In this document: piece after piece, positions 16,350 to 26,071 of the stretch
Position numbering within the stretch: position 1 is the first letter of the stretch
Layout of the letters: each line of letters opens with the position of its first letter
Position numbers and translations under genes: made by a program
The notes under the pieces: model-generated
Database searches by the model: none
What the model was told of the DNA's origin: nothing
The model's input: only the letters and a program-made list of their open reading frames with translations
DNA from: Dehalococcoidia bacterium
Lineage (GTDB): Bacteria; Chloroflexota; Dehalococcoidia; SHYB01; SHYL01
DNA length: 35,914 bases
Assembly: GCA_009692825.1 (NCBI GenBank)
Contig: SHYL01000008.1
Span: 1-35,914 of the forward strand
Reading direction: 5' to 3'

Positions 16350-17633
16350 ATGAATAGAGTCTTGGCGTTGATCCTCGCAGGTGGCATGGGCAACCGTTTG
16401 AGCATTCTTGCCGAAGAAAGAGCCAAGCCCGCCGTTATGTTTGCAGGCAAATATCGGATCATCGACTTCACTTTGTCCAATTGCGTTAACTCTGGCATAG
16501 ACCGTGTTGGAGTTCTTACCCAGTATCGCCCGATGTCACTCAATCAACACATTGGCCTTGGCAAGCCGTGGGACCTTGACCGGGAGCGCGGAGGCGTTTC
16601 GATTTTGCAGCCGTACGTCGGGAGAAAAGCATCAGACTGGTATCGGGGCACTGCGGATGCGGTGTATCAAAACTTGAATTTTGTAGAAGAGACATCATGC
16701 GACCAAGTGCTGATTCTGGCGGGCGATCACGTCTACAAGATGAACTACAACGATATCGTGAGCTTTCATCAGATGAAGAAGGCTGACGTGACAATTGGGA
16801 TAATAAATGTCCCCATCGAGGAGGCATCTCGTTTTGGAATATTGTCTCTCGATAATCAAGATACGGTAGTGAAATGGGAAGAGAAACCCGCCAGGCCTAC
16901 GGGTACTCTGGCCTCCATGGGGATATACGTATTTCAGAAACAGGCACTGATTGACATTCTTACTGAGGACGCAGCCAAGCGCTCAAGCCATGACTTCGGT
17001 AATGACATCATACCGGCCATGGTTGAGAGGCACAAAGTTTACGGGTTTCGTTTCACTGACTACTGGCGTGATATCGGTACGGTTTCGTCCTACTGGCAGG
17101 CAAGCATGGAGCTCCTGGCAGAGCCGCAGATGATAGATATGCGCGACCAGAATTTTCTCATACGTACGCGTTCAAAGGAAATGCCTCCGGCCAAGATAAG
17201 CAATAAGGGTAATGTGCACGAGAGTCTTATAAGCCATGGGTGCGTCATAAAGGGCGAGGTTAGACATTCGATTCTATCGCCGGGCGTTACTGTAGAAGAG
17301 GGCGCAAAAGTTGAAGACTCAGTTATATTCGACGATACATATATATCTTCAGGCGTTGTTATAAATAAATCCATAGTGGACAAAGAAGTCGTAGTCGGTG
17401 CTGGTGCAATCATTGGCTTTGGGAATGACATGACGCCAAACGCGGATGAGCCTGACAACCTCGCTTCAGGCGTAACGCTTGTTGGGAAGCGGGCGAAGAT
17501 TCCGGCATTTGCGAAGATCGGTCGCAACTGTAGGATTGACCCTTCGGTAAGGGAACAGGACTTCAAAGGTCAGCTGACTATTCTCAGCGGCAAAACCGTA
17601 GCCAGGGTAGAAGGCACTCGCGCATATGCCTAA
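16350..17633 (+). CDS. glgC: Glucose-1-phosphate adenylyltransferase (ADP-glucose pyrophosphorylase)
   Basis: This 427-residue protein makes ADP-glucose from ATP and glucose-1-phosphate, the committed step of bacterial glycogen synthesis. LAGGMGNRL at 9-17 is the nucleotide-binding loop, AKPAVMFAGKYRIIDFTLSN is the GlgC signature, WYRGTADAVYQN and the EEKPARP segment line the active site, and the C-terminal third is a left-handed beta-helix of hexapeptide-like repeats (residues about 290-400). It heads a plus-strand glycogen cluster. Its last eight bases overlap the start of the branching enzyme fusion, so the two are probably translated together. Confidence 0.96.
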   Translation: MNRVLALILAGGMGNRLSILAEERAKPAVMFAGKYRIIDFTLSNCVNSGIDRVGVLTQYRPMSLNQHIGLGKPWDLDRERGGVSILQPYVGRKASDWYRGTADAVYQNLNFVEETSCDQVLILAGDHVYKMNYNDIVSFHQMKKADVTIGIINVPIEEASRFGILSLDNQDTVVKWEEKPARPTGTLASMGIYVFQKQALIDILTEDAAKRSSHDFGNDIIPAMVERHKVYGFRFTDYWRDIGTVSSYWQASMELLAEPQMIDMRDQNFLIRTRSKEMPPAKISNKGNVHESLISHGCVIKGEVRHSILSPGVTVEEGAKVEDSVIFDDTYISSGVVINKSIVDKEVVVGAGAIIGFGNDMTPNADEPDNLASGVTLVGKRAKIPAFAKIGRNCRIDPSVREQDFKGQLTILSGKTVARVEGTRAYA

Positions 17634-19998
17634 AAAATCGACTACCAGGAGGAAATCTCCTGTTCTGGACGGCAACACTGAATTCACCTTCTTGACTGAA
17701 GATGATTGCTTTCGTCTTCTAAGATCTCTGAGGTGGAAGGCTGGAGTAAGCTGTCCGCGCTGCCATGCTGACCATATTGGCAGGTCGGTCGCTCATCCGC
17801 TTTCGACACACCCGCCCTCTCAAAGGTACCTTTGTTTAAAGTGTCACCATCACTTTAACGACATCGCGGGGACAATCTTTGAGAAGAGCAAGACACCTCT
17901 GTGGAAGTGGTTTGCCACCATACACCTGGTCCTGAACACGAAGGGTGTTGCCGCAAGGCGTATTGCGGAGCTGCTGGAAAGCAGTGAGAAGACGACGCTT
18001 CAGATGGTGCATCGAATCAAGAAAGATGCCGTAGCGGCGCAGATAGCGAAGCATCTTGAATCCTTGCGTAAGCACGGCGCAATCAAAATAAAAGTTACGA
18101 AGCATGACGTTAACATAACTGTCATACCTCAGAGGTTGAAGCTGCCTCCCGATGTGGGCCTGCCTGATAAACGACGGCCGGTTGATGGAGTGTCAGAGCA
18201 CCAAATTCGACAGGATCGAACAGCACTTATTAAAGCTCCTGAATATAATCAAATAACGGCATTTGCTATGGGTTCAAGAAATAACGAAGCTTTTGTGTAC
18301 AGACCTCATTCACCTAACTTTAAAGGAACGTTTTCCTTTGTACTGCACTCCCATTTGCCATATGTGAGACTCGCCGGCAGATGGCCTCACGGCGAAGAGT
18401 GGATACACGAGGCGATGTCTGAGACATACCTGCCGCTCCTGAATGTGATCCGTGTTTTACGTTCGAAGCAAATCTCGTCAAAGCTCACAATAAACCTGAC
18501 GCCAATTTTGATGGAGCAGCTTGCTGATCCGCTGATTAAAGATAACTTTGTCGCTTATGTAAAAGACAAGATTGCGCGTTCAGAAATTGATGCTGAAAGA
18601 TTCAAAGGGATTGATGTCCATAAGGAAAATCTTGCTCTGGCATATGCCCAGAGGTACAAGGACACGCTGTATAGCTTTGAAACCTTGTATGGCAGGGATA
18701 TCATCGGCGCTTTCAACCGCTTACAGGACGAAGGTTTGGTAGAAATAGCAGCAAGCGCTGCAACCCATGGCTACCTTCCTCTTCTTGCCACTGATACTTC
18801 TATAAGAGCGCAGGTAAAGGTGGGGGTAGATACATATAAGAAATACTTTGGCAGAGCGCCATCATCATTTTGGCTGCCTGAGTGCGCTTACAGGCCTGAA
18901 AAAGACGGCAGGCCGCCAATTGAGAAGTTCCTCGAAGATGAAGGAATAAAGGCATTCTTCACTGAGAGTAGTGCGTTGACAGGCACGACTGTCCATCCAA
19001 AAGGTGAATCGCGAATCGGTCCGTACGGCTATGTGATTGGCTCAAGGGGTGTTCGAAAAGAGAGGCCCCCCACAAATGCCGACGAATGGGCTACTTATTC
19101 CGCTTATAACGTCTATGATTCTGGCGTTGCAGTAGTCGCCAGGAATGCGCGAACAAGTATGCAGGTGTGGTCTGCGGCTCACGGGTACCCAGGGGACTAC
19201 TGGTACCGGGAATTTCATAAGAGAGATGACGCATCGGGGCTTCAGTACTGGCGTATAAGTGGTCATTCGACTGACCTTGCATCTAAGGCGCTATATGACC
19301 CCGGCCGCGCGTCCCAAAGAGTAAGTGAGCACGCAAATCACTTTGCTTGGCTTGTGGAAGAGCTTACGAAGAATTACTTCGGCGCTACCGGTGATAAGGG
19401 AATGATGACCGCCGCTTACGATACAGAATTATTTGGGCACTGGTGGTTTGAAGGGCTTGACTGGCTTGCGCATGTGATAGAGAAACTTTCTAATAGTGCC
19501 TCTGTGCGTCTTGTCACCGTTACCGAAGCTCTGCAGATTAAGCCGCCTGAAACCAGCATAGATTTGCGGGAAGGTTCATGGGGATCGCGCGGGGATCATT
19601 CTACTTGGAACGGGTTTGATGCCAACTGGATGTGGCCTATTATCCATTCTTGTGAAAAGAAGATGGAAAGTCTGGCTGAAGCTTACCCGGTAGCAGTAGG
19701 TCCAACAGTCCAGGTTTTGAATCAGGCGGCGCGAGAATTACTCCTACTGGAATCCAGCGACTGGCCTTTCCTGGTAACCACGGGCCAGGCACGGGATTAC
19801 GCTATAGACCGGTTCAAAATACATCTCAGGCGTTTTCAGGTACTGGCCTCGGCATTGGAGTCAGGACCTATCACCAGCGTTACCATTGCCCAATGCAAAG
19901 AATGGCGCGAATTAGATAATCCATTTCCACAATTGGACTACCATCTGTTCACTCCGAAGGCGGAGCTCGTTGTGGCTAAAAAAGGTAATACTGCCTGA
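17626..19998 (+). CDS. GH57 1,4-alpha-glucan branching enzyme fused to an IS1595-type zinc ribbon/HTH domain
   Basis: This is one uninterrupted 790-residue frame. Residues 18-132 look like the N-terminal part of IS1595 transposases: a zinc ribbon (C43-x2-C46 and C70-x2-C73), then GTIFEKSKTPLWKWF (about 84-98) and a helix-turn-helix-like segment ending in MVHRIKKD. No DDE nuclease follows, only a linker to about 230. From 236 a GH57/DUF1957 branching enzyme begins: FVLHSHLPY (H241, H243), GEEWIHEAMSETYLPLL, FWLPECAYRP with nucleophile E419, YDTELFGHWWFEG with acid/base D599, and a C-terminal SSDWPFLVTTGQARDY helix region. It should form alpha-1,6 branches in glycogen. Met215 has no ribosome site, while the 5' end overlaps glgC by 8 bases, favouring the fused protein. 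It is about 230 residues longer than usual GH57 branching enzymes. Confidence 0.9.
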   Translation: MPKKSTTRRKSPVLDGNTEFTFLTEDDCFRLLRSLRWKAGVSCPRCHADHIGRSVAHPLSTHPPSQRYLCLKCHHHFNDIAGTIFEKSKTPLWKWFATIHLVLNTKGVAARRIAELLESSEKTTLQMVHRIKKDAVAAQIAKHLESLRKHGAIKIKVTKHDVNITVIPQRLKLPPDVGLPDKRRPVDGVSEHQIRQDRTALIKAPEYNQITAFAMGSRNNEAFVYRPHSPNFKGTFSFVLHSHLPYVRLAGRWPHGEEWIHEAMSETYLPLLNVIRVLRSKQISSKLTINLTPILMEQLADPLIKDNFVAYVKDKIARSEIDAERFKGIDVHKENLALAYAQRYKDTLYSFETLYGRDIIGAFNRLQDEGLVEIAASAATHGYLPLLATDTSIRAQVKVGVDTYKKYFGRAPSSFWLPECAYRPEKDGRPPIEKFLEDEGIKAFFTESSALTGTTVHPKGESRIGPYGYVIGSRGVRKERPPTNADEWATYSAYNVYDSGVAVVARNARTSMQVWSAAHGYPGDYWYREFHKRDDASGLQYWRISGHSTDLASKALYDPGRASQRVSEHANHFAWLVEELTKNYFGATGDKGMMTAAYDTELFGHWWFEGLDWLAHVIEKLSNSASVRLVTVTEALQIKPPETSIDLREGSWGSRGDHSTWNGFDANWMWPIIHSCEKKMESLAEAYPVAVGPTVQVLNQAARELLLLESSDWPFLVTTGQARDYAIDRFKIHLRRFQVLASALESGPITSVTIAQCKEWRELDNPFPQLDYHLFTPKAELVVAKKGNTA

Positions 19999-21473
19999 TG
20001 AACATACTGTTTGTTGCTGCTGAAGTAAGTCCGCTTTCCAAGGTTGGTGGACTTGGAGATGTAGCTGGTTCGCTCACTGTTGCTCTCTCTGAACTCGGTC
20101 ATGATGTTCGCATCGTCACGCCTAATTACAGTGCTATCGATGTGAAGAAATTTCCCAGCAAGTCGAAGGGCAGCGTAAAATTTACCGCCCCTGGAGGGGC
20201 TTCTTTCAGCGCTGATGTAAGAGAGACGCGCCTGAAGAATCGCATACCTGTATATCTCATTGACATGCCGGAGTTTTTTAACCGCAGCAAGGTTTACGGA
20301 GAAGCGGATGATCTCGAACGCTTCTGGGCGTTCTCACAGGCAGCCGTCCTGGTGCCGGAACTTCTCGGATGGCAGCCTGACGTACTCCACGCCCATGACT
20401 GGCATGCGGCCATTTCCGTTTCGTTAATGAAGGCCTATCGCGATAGGTACCCGATATGGAACAAAGCTGGAACCGTTCTGACGATTCATAACCTGCAATA
20501 CCAGGGCCATCTGAACGATAAGTTTATGAGCTCCGGTTTTATGGACCTCGGAGCGCTCAGCGTAGACCGTCTCGCGAACCTGAATATATATCCAAGCATG
20601 ATGGGCCTCGGTCTTGTAGCCACCGATGTTATTAATACGGTATCTGAAGGATACTCAAGGGAGATCCTGACACCTGAATTCGGCTACGGAATGGAGCCGC
20701 TGTTGCACCAGAGGCAGGAAGACCTGGTTGGTGTCCTTAACGGCATAGATATTCGCGAGTTTGATCCGTCAAAAGATGCATATTTGCCGTTTAAGTTTGA
20801 TTTAAATACTATTAATTACCGCAGTGGAAACAAGGCGGAGCTCCAGCGCAAAGTGGGACTTGAAGTCAGGGCGGACGTTCCAGTTTTTGGTGCTGTCACC
20901 AGGCTTGCTGACCAAAAAGGTATAGACATCCTTGCTGACGCAATTCCGAATATTCTTAAAGCCACAGAAGCTCAATTCGTAATACTCGGAAACGGAAACC
21001 CTGACCTAGAGGCCCGTTTAACGACTCTAACAAACGCCAATAAGGGAAGAATGTCCGCTATTATCGGTTTTGATGTTGCTCTTGGTCAGCTCATATATGC
21101 CGGCAGTGATGTTTTCGTCATGCCGTCCAGGTTCGAGCCGTGCGGCCTCGGCCAGATGATTGCACTACGCTACGGGTCCGTACCTCTGGTAAGACAGACT
21201 GGCGGACTGGCGGATACAATTCAGGACTGTGGGCATGACCTTTCGAACGGAAACGGATTTGTTTTCAAAAATCCAAACTCTCAAGAGATTGAAGATACGA
21301 TGATAAGAGCTGTCCGCGCGTACGGCAGTAGAAATTTCTGGGGCAAGCTTCAGCAAAGAGGTATGGCTCAGGACCTCTCCTGGGACACGTCAGCTCAGAA
21401 GTACATTTCCATTTATAAGCAGGCACAAGGGAAGCGCAGTTCAATCGTAAGCATATCTGGAGGGCGCTCATGA
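19998..21473 (+). CDS. glgA: Glycogen synthase (ADP-glucose type, GT5)
   Basis: This 491-residue GT5 enzyme extends alpha-1,4-glucan from ADP-glucose. KVGGLGD at 15-21 is the donor-binding loop, HAHDWHAA is the acceptor-side motif, and PSRFEPCGLGQ holds E380, matching the catalytic-region Glu377 of E. coli GlgA. QTGGLADTI closes the donor site. Its ATG shares one base with the TGA of the branching enzyme fusion, and its own stop overlaps the next start as ATGA, so synthesis of three enzymes is coupled. Confidence 0.96.
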   Translation: MNILFVAAEVSPLSKVGGLGDVAGSLTVALSELGHDVRIVTPNYSAIDVKKFPSKSKGSVKFTAPGGASFSADVRETRLKNRIPVYLIDMPEFFNRSKVYGEADDLERFWAFSQAAVLVPELLGWQPDVLHAHDWHAAISVSLMKAYRDRYPIWNKAGTVLTIHNLQYQGHLNDKFMSSGFMDLGALSVDRLANLNIYPSMMGLGLVATDVINTVSEGYSREILTPEFGYGMEPLLHQRQEDLVGVLNGIDIREFDPSKDAYLPFKFDLNTINYRSGNKAELQRKVGLEVRADVPVFGAVTRLADQKGIDILADAIPNILKATEAQFVILGNGNPDLEARLTTLTNANKGRMSAIIGFDVALGQLIYAGSDVFVMPSRFEPCGLGQMIALRYGSVPLVRQTGGLADTIQDCGHDLSNGNGFVFKNPNSQEIEDTMIRAVRAYGSRNFWGKLQQRGMAQDLSWDTSAQKYISIYKQAQGKRSSIVSISGGRS

Positions 21474-22768
21474 TTTACTGGGCGCCCCTGCTCCATATGT
21501 ACCAGCCCCCAACGCAAATTCACATGATATTGGATAAGGTCTGTCGAGAGTCTTACAGGCCGCTGATAGAAGTATTCAAGTCGCATCCGCAAGCGAAAGC
21601 CACGGTTAACATAAGTGGCTGTCTTACGGAAATGCTTCAAGAGCATGGATTTCAAGACGTTATTGACGGACTACGGGACCTTTCGGAAAGAGGTCAGCTT
21701 GAGTTTGTTGGCTCGGCCAAATATCACGCTATCCTGCCATTGATCCCACAGGAAGAAGCGGCAAGACAGATCGCACGCAATAAAGTTACGAACTCCAAGT
21801 TTTTTGGCAGCTCATACAACCCCAAAGGGTTCTTTCCTCCAGAGATGGCCTATAGTTCGAAAGTTGCCCAACCGATCATAGATAGTCGACATAAGTGGAT
21901 ACTGATTTCAGGTGTCGCATGCCCTACTCACTGGCCCGTGGATAGAGTGGATTACATAAAGCGCGGTGACGATGAACTTGGCGTCTTCTTCCGGGACGAC
22001 TTACTTAGCAACAATATCAGCTTTGATCGGATCAGTGCTACTGAATTTATCGACAAGTTAAAAAGGGTGCAAAGCTATTCAGGAAAGAAAGATGTGTATG
22101 TGATAACAGCAATGGATGCCGAAACCTTCGGCCATCACATTTTGGACTGGGAGAAGCTGTTTCTGGCGGATGTTTACAACCGTATTGATGGAGCCCTCGC
22201 TAAAACAAGCGATCCACTGGCATCTCGTACTAAGGAAATTATCGAATTCGGGGAAAAGCTGACCGAACCTGAGTTAAGAGTAGTTAACATCTCTGAACTT
22301 TTGACCCTATTCCCAAAGGGTTACCAAATCGAGCCCAAGCCGTCTTCCTGGAGTACAAGCGCCGCGGATATTGAGTTCGAGAACCCATTCCCGCTTTGGA
22401 ATGACCCAGGCAACCCTTTACATAAACTGTTGTGGCAGCATCTAAACCTGACGATAGAGATGGTAAATGAATCGCAGCTTGCGACCAAGCCAAAATCAAA
22501 AACGTCCGCAGAAGTTGGGCGAGTTATGCTGGATCCTGCATTGCATAGCTGCCAGTTCTGGTGGGCCAGCCAGCGTCCGATGTGGGACGTTAACATGGTC
22601 TATAGAGGCCTGCTCGAGCAACGTGAGGCGATGATGAACGCATACAAAGCTATCGTTACTGACGATTTTGACGAGCGAACCAAGCATGAATATCAACTCA
22701 AATTCCTGGCATCTCAAAAGATTCAGGACATGATAGTAGACTTGCTTGTTAACGATAACAGAGCCTGA
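21470..22768 (+). CDS. GH57 family glycoside hydrolase, unassigned subgroup
   Basis: This 432-residue protein is a second GH57 member. The first motif reads LLHMYQPP, where the second His of the common HxHQP is Tyr. FFPPEMAYS supplies the likely nucleophile E125, and TAMDAETFGHH supplies the acid/base D216. It is much shorter than amylases of the family, having mainly the catalytic barrel and helical bundle. It would act on alpha-glucan (amylase, glucosidase or transferase); the specificity cannot be read. The ATGA overlap with glgA places it in the same operon, which points to glycogen processing. Confidence 0.85.
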   Translation: MIYWAPLLHMYQPPTQIHMILDKVCRESYRPLIEVFKSHPQAKATVNISGCLTEMLQEHGFQDVIDGLRDLSERGQLEFVGSAKYHAILPLIPQEEAARQIARNKVTNSKFFGSSYNPKGFFPPEMAYSSKVAQPIIDSRHKWILISGVACPTHWPVDRVDYIKRGDDELGVFFRDDLLSNNISFDRISATEFIDKLKRVQSYSGKKDVYVITAMDAETFGHHILDWEKLFLADVYNRIDGALAKTSDPLASRTKEIIEFGEKLTEPELRVVNISELLTLFPKGYQIEPKPSSWSTSAADIEFENPFPLWNDPGNPLHKLLWQHLNLTIEMVNESQLATKPKSKTSAEVGRVMLDPALHSCQFWWASQRPMWDVNMVYRGLLEQREAMMNAYKAIVTDDFDERTKHEYQLKFLASQKIQDMIVDLLVNDNRA

Positions 22769-22829
22769 TCAGTACGTTCGCCAGTTCCACAGTTTCCTCT
22801 AAACGGCAGCTCTCTGGAATAATAAATTT

Positions 22830-24956
22830 ATGAACCAGATAAATTTCAGCCTAGTTCTTCACAATCATCAGCCCGTTGGCAATTTCCCATGGGTTTTTGA
22901 AGATGCTTACGCGAAGTGTTATTTGCCGATGGTTCACGCGCTAGAAAAGCATCCTTTGATCAAGGCATCCCTTCACTACAGCGGCCCGCTCATAGATTGG
23001 CTAACCGACAATAGGCCCGACTTTATTCCTATGGTTGCCAGTCTTGTTAAGAGAGGACAGGTTGAGATTATCGGCAGCGGCTATTACGAGCCTATCCTTA
23101 CGTCTATACCTGATGTAGATAAGATCGGCCAGATAAACAAGATGCGTGATTACATCAAAGATACCTTCGGTACGGATGCAAAGGGGATGTGGCTTACCGA
23201 ACGTGTATGGGAGCCTCACCTGCCAAAGTGGCTTGCATTAGCTGGGGTCGAATGGACAGTCGCAGACGATTCTCATTTCAAGATGGTGGGTCTCTCAGAC
23301 TCCGACCTATCCGGGTACTACACCACTGAAGAAGAGGGGTACACCGTAAAGCTGTTTTCAAGCAGTAAGCAGGTAAGGTATCTCATTCCTTTTAAGAGTG
23401 TTGAAGAGACGATCGAATATTTTAAGAGCCAGGCGAATGAAAGCGGCTCGGCATTGCTAGTGCTTGGTGACGACGGTGAAAAACTTGGCGTTTGGCCCGG
23501 CACTTACGAACACTGTTGGACGAACGGTTGGGTTGAGAGATTTTTCAAAGCTCTTGAAGAAAATCAGGGAAGCATAAAAGTTATAACGCTCGGAGAATAT
23601 TTAGACAAGTATCCTTCGCTTGGTCGTGTTTACATTCCAACTGCTTCCTACGAAGAGATGATGGAGTGGGCGCTTCCTACGCAGAGCTCTTTTGATTTGA
23701 ATAACATTAGACATGAGCTGGAGGGTAGGAATGACCAGCGAATGCTCTCTTTCATCAAGGGTGGCTTCTGGCGTTCGTTCATGACGAAATATCCGGAGGC
23801 TAACCAGATGCACAAAAAGATGCTCCGCGTCAGCCAGAAAGTCCACGATATGGCCGACGATAACAATAAAAAGTTAGCTCTGAACGACCTGTGGAAAGGC
23901 CAGTCCAATTGCCCCTACTGGCACGGTGTTTTCGGCGGTCTTTATCTTACCCACGTCCGTTCCGCAAATTACAGGAATCTCATAGCCGCAGAAAAGAAAG
24001 TAGATGCAGAAAAACATATTGGCGAGTGGATGCAAACAAGCCTTTTCGATATAGATCGTGATGGAAAAGAAGAGGTTATCCTGGAGAGCGATAAATTCAA
24101 TCTCTACATCGATATTGCTAGCGGCGGTGGTTTAACAGAGTGGGATATCAAGGACAAGAATCATAATCTCCAGAGCGTAGTGGCCAGAAGACCTGAGGTA
24201 TACCACTTACAGCTTAAGCAGTCCTCAGAAAATCAGGACCAGCATCAGATACAGGCTGGCGAAATCGCGACGATACACAACGCGCCTAAATTCAAGGGCG
24301 ATTTGATCAGCGAAATAACTTATGACCGCTATCCACGCCTGAGCATGCTTGAGCATTTTATAAGCAACGACGTTAAGTTTGAGGAGTTCGCGTCCGGCGA
24401 CTATCGCGACGACAGCGATTTTGCGTCGGGAATATTTAACCACCGCTTTTCAAGAGAGGCGGATATAACAAAGGTAGCTCTAGAACGCACAGGGACTGTA
24501 AAAATGGCGTCAACCAGCGGAATACTCGAACTTGGGAAGACTGTTATCGCCCGCCCCGGTAAGGAATCGTTTACGGTAATTTATGGCATCAAAAATGTCG
24601 GCGACACTAAGATAAGCACCAGGTTCGTATCTGAATGGAACCTTAATCTTCTCGGGGGCGGGCATAATCCGGTTGCATACTATGAGGCGGATGGCCAAAG
24701 ACTCTCCCCTTCTTTCTTAGATGAGTCCGGGCATTTTCAAGGCGAAGAAGTTACGCTTGTTAATGAATATCTGGACATTCACGCAAAGTTGACGTCTTCG
24801 GACGAATGCGAAATATGGCGCTTTCCGGTTGAATCGGCATCCAATTCAGAGCGTGGAATCGAGAAGGTTTACCAAGGAAGCTGCATTGCTCTAGTTATGC
24901 CGCTTGAGATTGCCCCCGGCGAACAATTTGGCTTAACTCTTACCTGGACTTTTTAG
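22830..24956 (+). CDS. GH57 4-alpha-glucanotransferase / alpha-amylase
   Basis: This 708-residue protein resembles the archaeal GH57 4-alpha-glucanotransferases and amylases. HNHQP at 11-15 is motif 1, WLTERVWEP carries E128 near the nucleophile position, and LGDDGEKLGVWPG (from 212) carries D214/D215 as the catalytic acid/base. The C-terminal half (about 290 onward) matches the DUF1925 and DUF1926 beta-rich domains of that group. It would rearrange or trim glycogen chains. It begins 61 bases after the previous gene with no clear ribosome site, so it may have its own leader or be leaderless. Its last four bases overlap the convergent deacetylase gene. Confidence 0.9.
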   Translation: MNQINFSLVLHNHQPVGNFPWVFEDAYAKCYLPMVHALEKHPLIKASLHYSGPLIDWLTDNRPDFIPMVASLVKRGQVEIIGSGYYEPILTSIPDVDKIGQINKMRDYIKDTFGTDAKGMWLTERVWEPHLPKWLALAGVEWTVADDSHFKMVGLSDSDLSGYYTTEEEGYTVKLFSSSKQVRYLIPFKSVEETIEYFKSQANESGSALLVLGDDGEKLGVWPGTYEHCWTNGWVERFFKALEENQGSIKVITLGEYLDKYPSLGRVYIPTASYEEMMEWALPTQSSFDLNNIRHELEGRNDQRMLSFIKGGFWRSFMTKYPEANQMHKKMLRVSQKVHDMADDNNKKLALNDLWKGQSNCPYWHGVFGGLYLTHVRSANYRNLIAAEKKVDAEKHIGEWMQTSLFDIDRDGKEEVILESDKFNLYIDIASGGGLTEWDIKDKNHNLQSVVARRPEVYHLQLKQSSENQDQHQIQAGEIATIHNAPKFKGDLISEITYDRYPRLSMLEHFISNDVKFEEFASGDYRDDSDFASGIFNHRFSREADITKVALERTGTVKMASTSGILELGKTVIARPGKESFTVIYGIKNVGDTKISTRFVSEWNLNLLGGGHNPVAYYEADGQRLSPSFLDESGHFQGEEVTLVNEYLDIHAKLTSSDECEIWRFPVESASNSERGIEKVYQGSCIALVMPLEIAPGEQFGLTLTWTF

Positions 24957-26071
24957 CCGGCCTTCAGTAGCTGGAAAACCAACTTCTGAATATTTCGCAC
25001 GCTTTCTTCAGCGAATTGTCTGGCAAAATCTTTATTCTCTTTGCCTATCGGCGGCATAATGGGATCGGTGAGCATCTTTATCCCGTATTTTTCCTGGTAT
25101 GACTTTGGCACCTCATTGGGCACGGGCCTACCAGACATAATGCTGTATGCAAGCGTCCAGCTACGAGCGACAGCGCTTACATCGTAACCGCCTCCGCCAA
25201 GCGCAAGCCACTTATACGGCATCCTGCTGAAGGTATCTACGCATTTGGCAAAGCCCTGTGTTGTAAGCGCCATGTGCGTTATGGGATCCAGGTAATGAGT
25301 ATCTACGCCAAGCTGTGTGACGATACAGTCAGGTTTGAAGAGCTCAACAGCAGGCAGGACTGCCTCATTGAATGCCCAGAGAAACACTTCGTCGTCCGTC
25401 CCCGGCGCCAGCGGAACGTTCATGGAATAGCCGCGCCCCTTGCCGATGCCAATCTCGTCTACGCTGCCCGTACCCGGGAACAGCCATTTTCCAGATTCGT
25501 GGGTGGAAATCGTAAGTACGCGGTCGATATCGTAGTATGCGGCTTGTACGGCGTCGCCATGATGGCAGTCGATGTCTATATAGGCTACACGTTTGTTTTG
25601 CGCAAGCATGGTGTTGATAGCGATTACAGGATCATTGAATATACAGAAACCGGAGGCACGATTTTTCATTGCGTGGTGCAGACCCCCGGATATATTGAAC
25701 GACACATCAGCTTTATTCTGCAAAAGCAATTCGGCTCCAACTACCGACGCGCCAGTAGACAATAAAGAAGACTCGTACATCCCTCCGTAAATCGGATTGT
25801 CGCCGCCATCGCTGAAGTTGAATTGAGCGGATTGTTCCCTGTTGAGACCTGTGCTTAAGCTTTTCACAGCTTGAATGTAGTCGGGCGTATGGAAGGTTTT
25901 CAGCTCTTCTTCAGTCGCTAACCTTGGCTGAATGATGGAAGCGGTGTCCAGGATGCCGTAGGCTTGCAGGAGTTCGTAGGTATAGCGGAGGCGGTCGGGC
26001 TTCATAACATGGTCAGGTCTCAAAACGTGGCGGCTCATCTGGTCGTTATAGATGAACGCTGCCCTTTTCAT
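24953..26071 (-). CDS. AcuC-like histone deacetylase-family protein
   Basis: This 372-residue protein is a class I/II-type deacetylase. Zinc ligands are visible as D168 and H170 in DIDCHHGD and D257 in GVDTHYLD. The active-site His pair is H132-H133 in GGLHHAM, and the transition-state Tyr is Y296 in GGGGYD. Bacterial AcuC proteins remove acetyl groups from protein lysines such as that of acetyl-CoA synthetase; other members act on polyamines or acetylated small molecules. Its start overlaps the stop of the upstream metallo-hydrolase gene by four bases, forming a two-gene operon. It is convergent with the glg cluster. Confidence 0.92.
   Translation of the reverse strand: MKRAAFIYNDQMSRHVLRPDHVMKPDRLRYTYELLQAYGILDTASIIQPRLATEEELKTFHTPDYIQAVKSLSTGLNREQSAQFNFSDGGDNPIYGGMYESSLLSTGASVVGAELLLQNKADVSFNISGGLHHAMKNRASGFCIFNDPVIAINTMLAQNKRVAYIDIDCHHGDAVQAAYYDIDRVLTISTHESGKWLFPGTGSVDEIGIGKGRGYSMNVPLAPGTDDEVFLWAFNEAVLPAVELFKPDCIVTQLGVDTHYLDPITHMALTTQGFAKCVDTFSRMPYKWLALGGGGYDVSAVARSWTLAYSIMSGRPVPNEVPKSYQEKYGIKMLTDPIMPPIGKENKDFARQFAEESVRNIQKLVFQLLKAG

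Noticed and set aside
17600-18300. Intact IS1595 insertion sequence
   Set aside because: Only the zinc ribbon and HTH part is present, no DDE domain follows, no terminal inverted repeats or target duplication were seen, and the frame continues into the branching enzyme.
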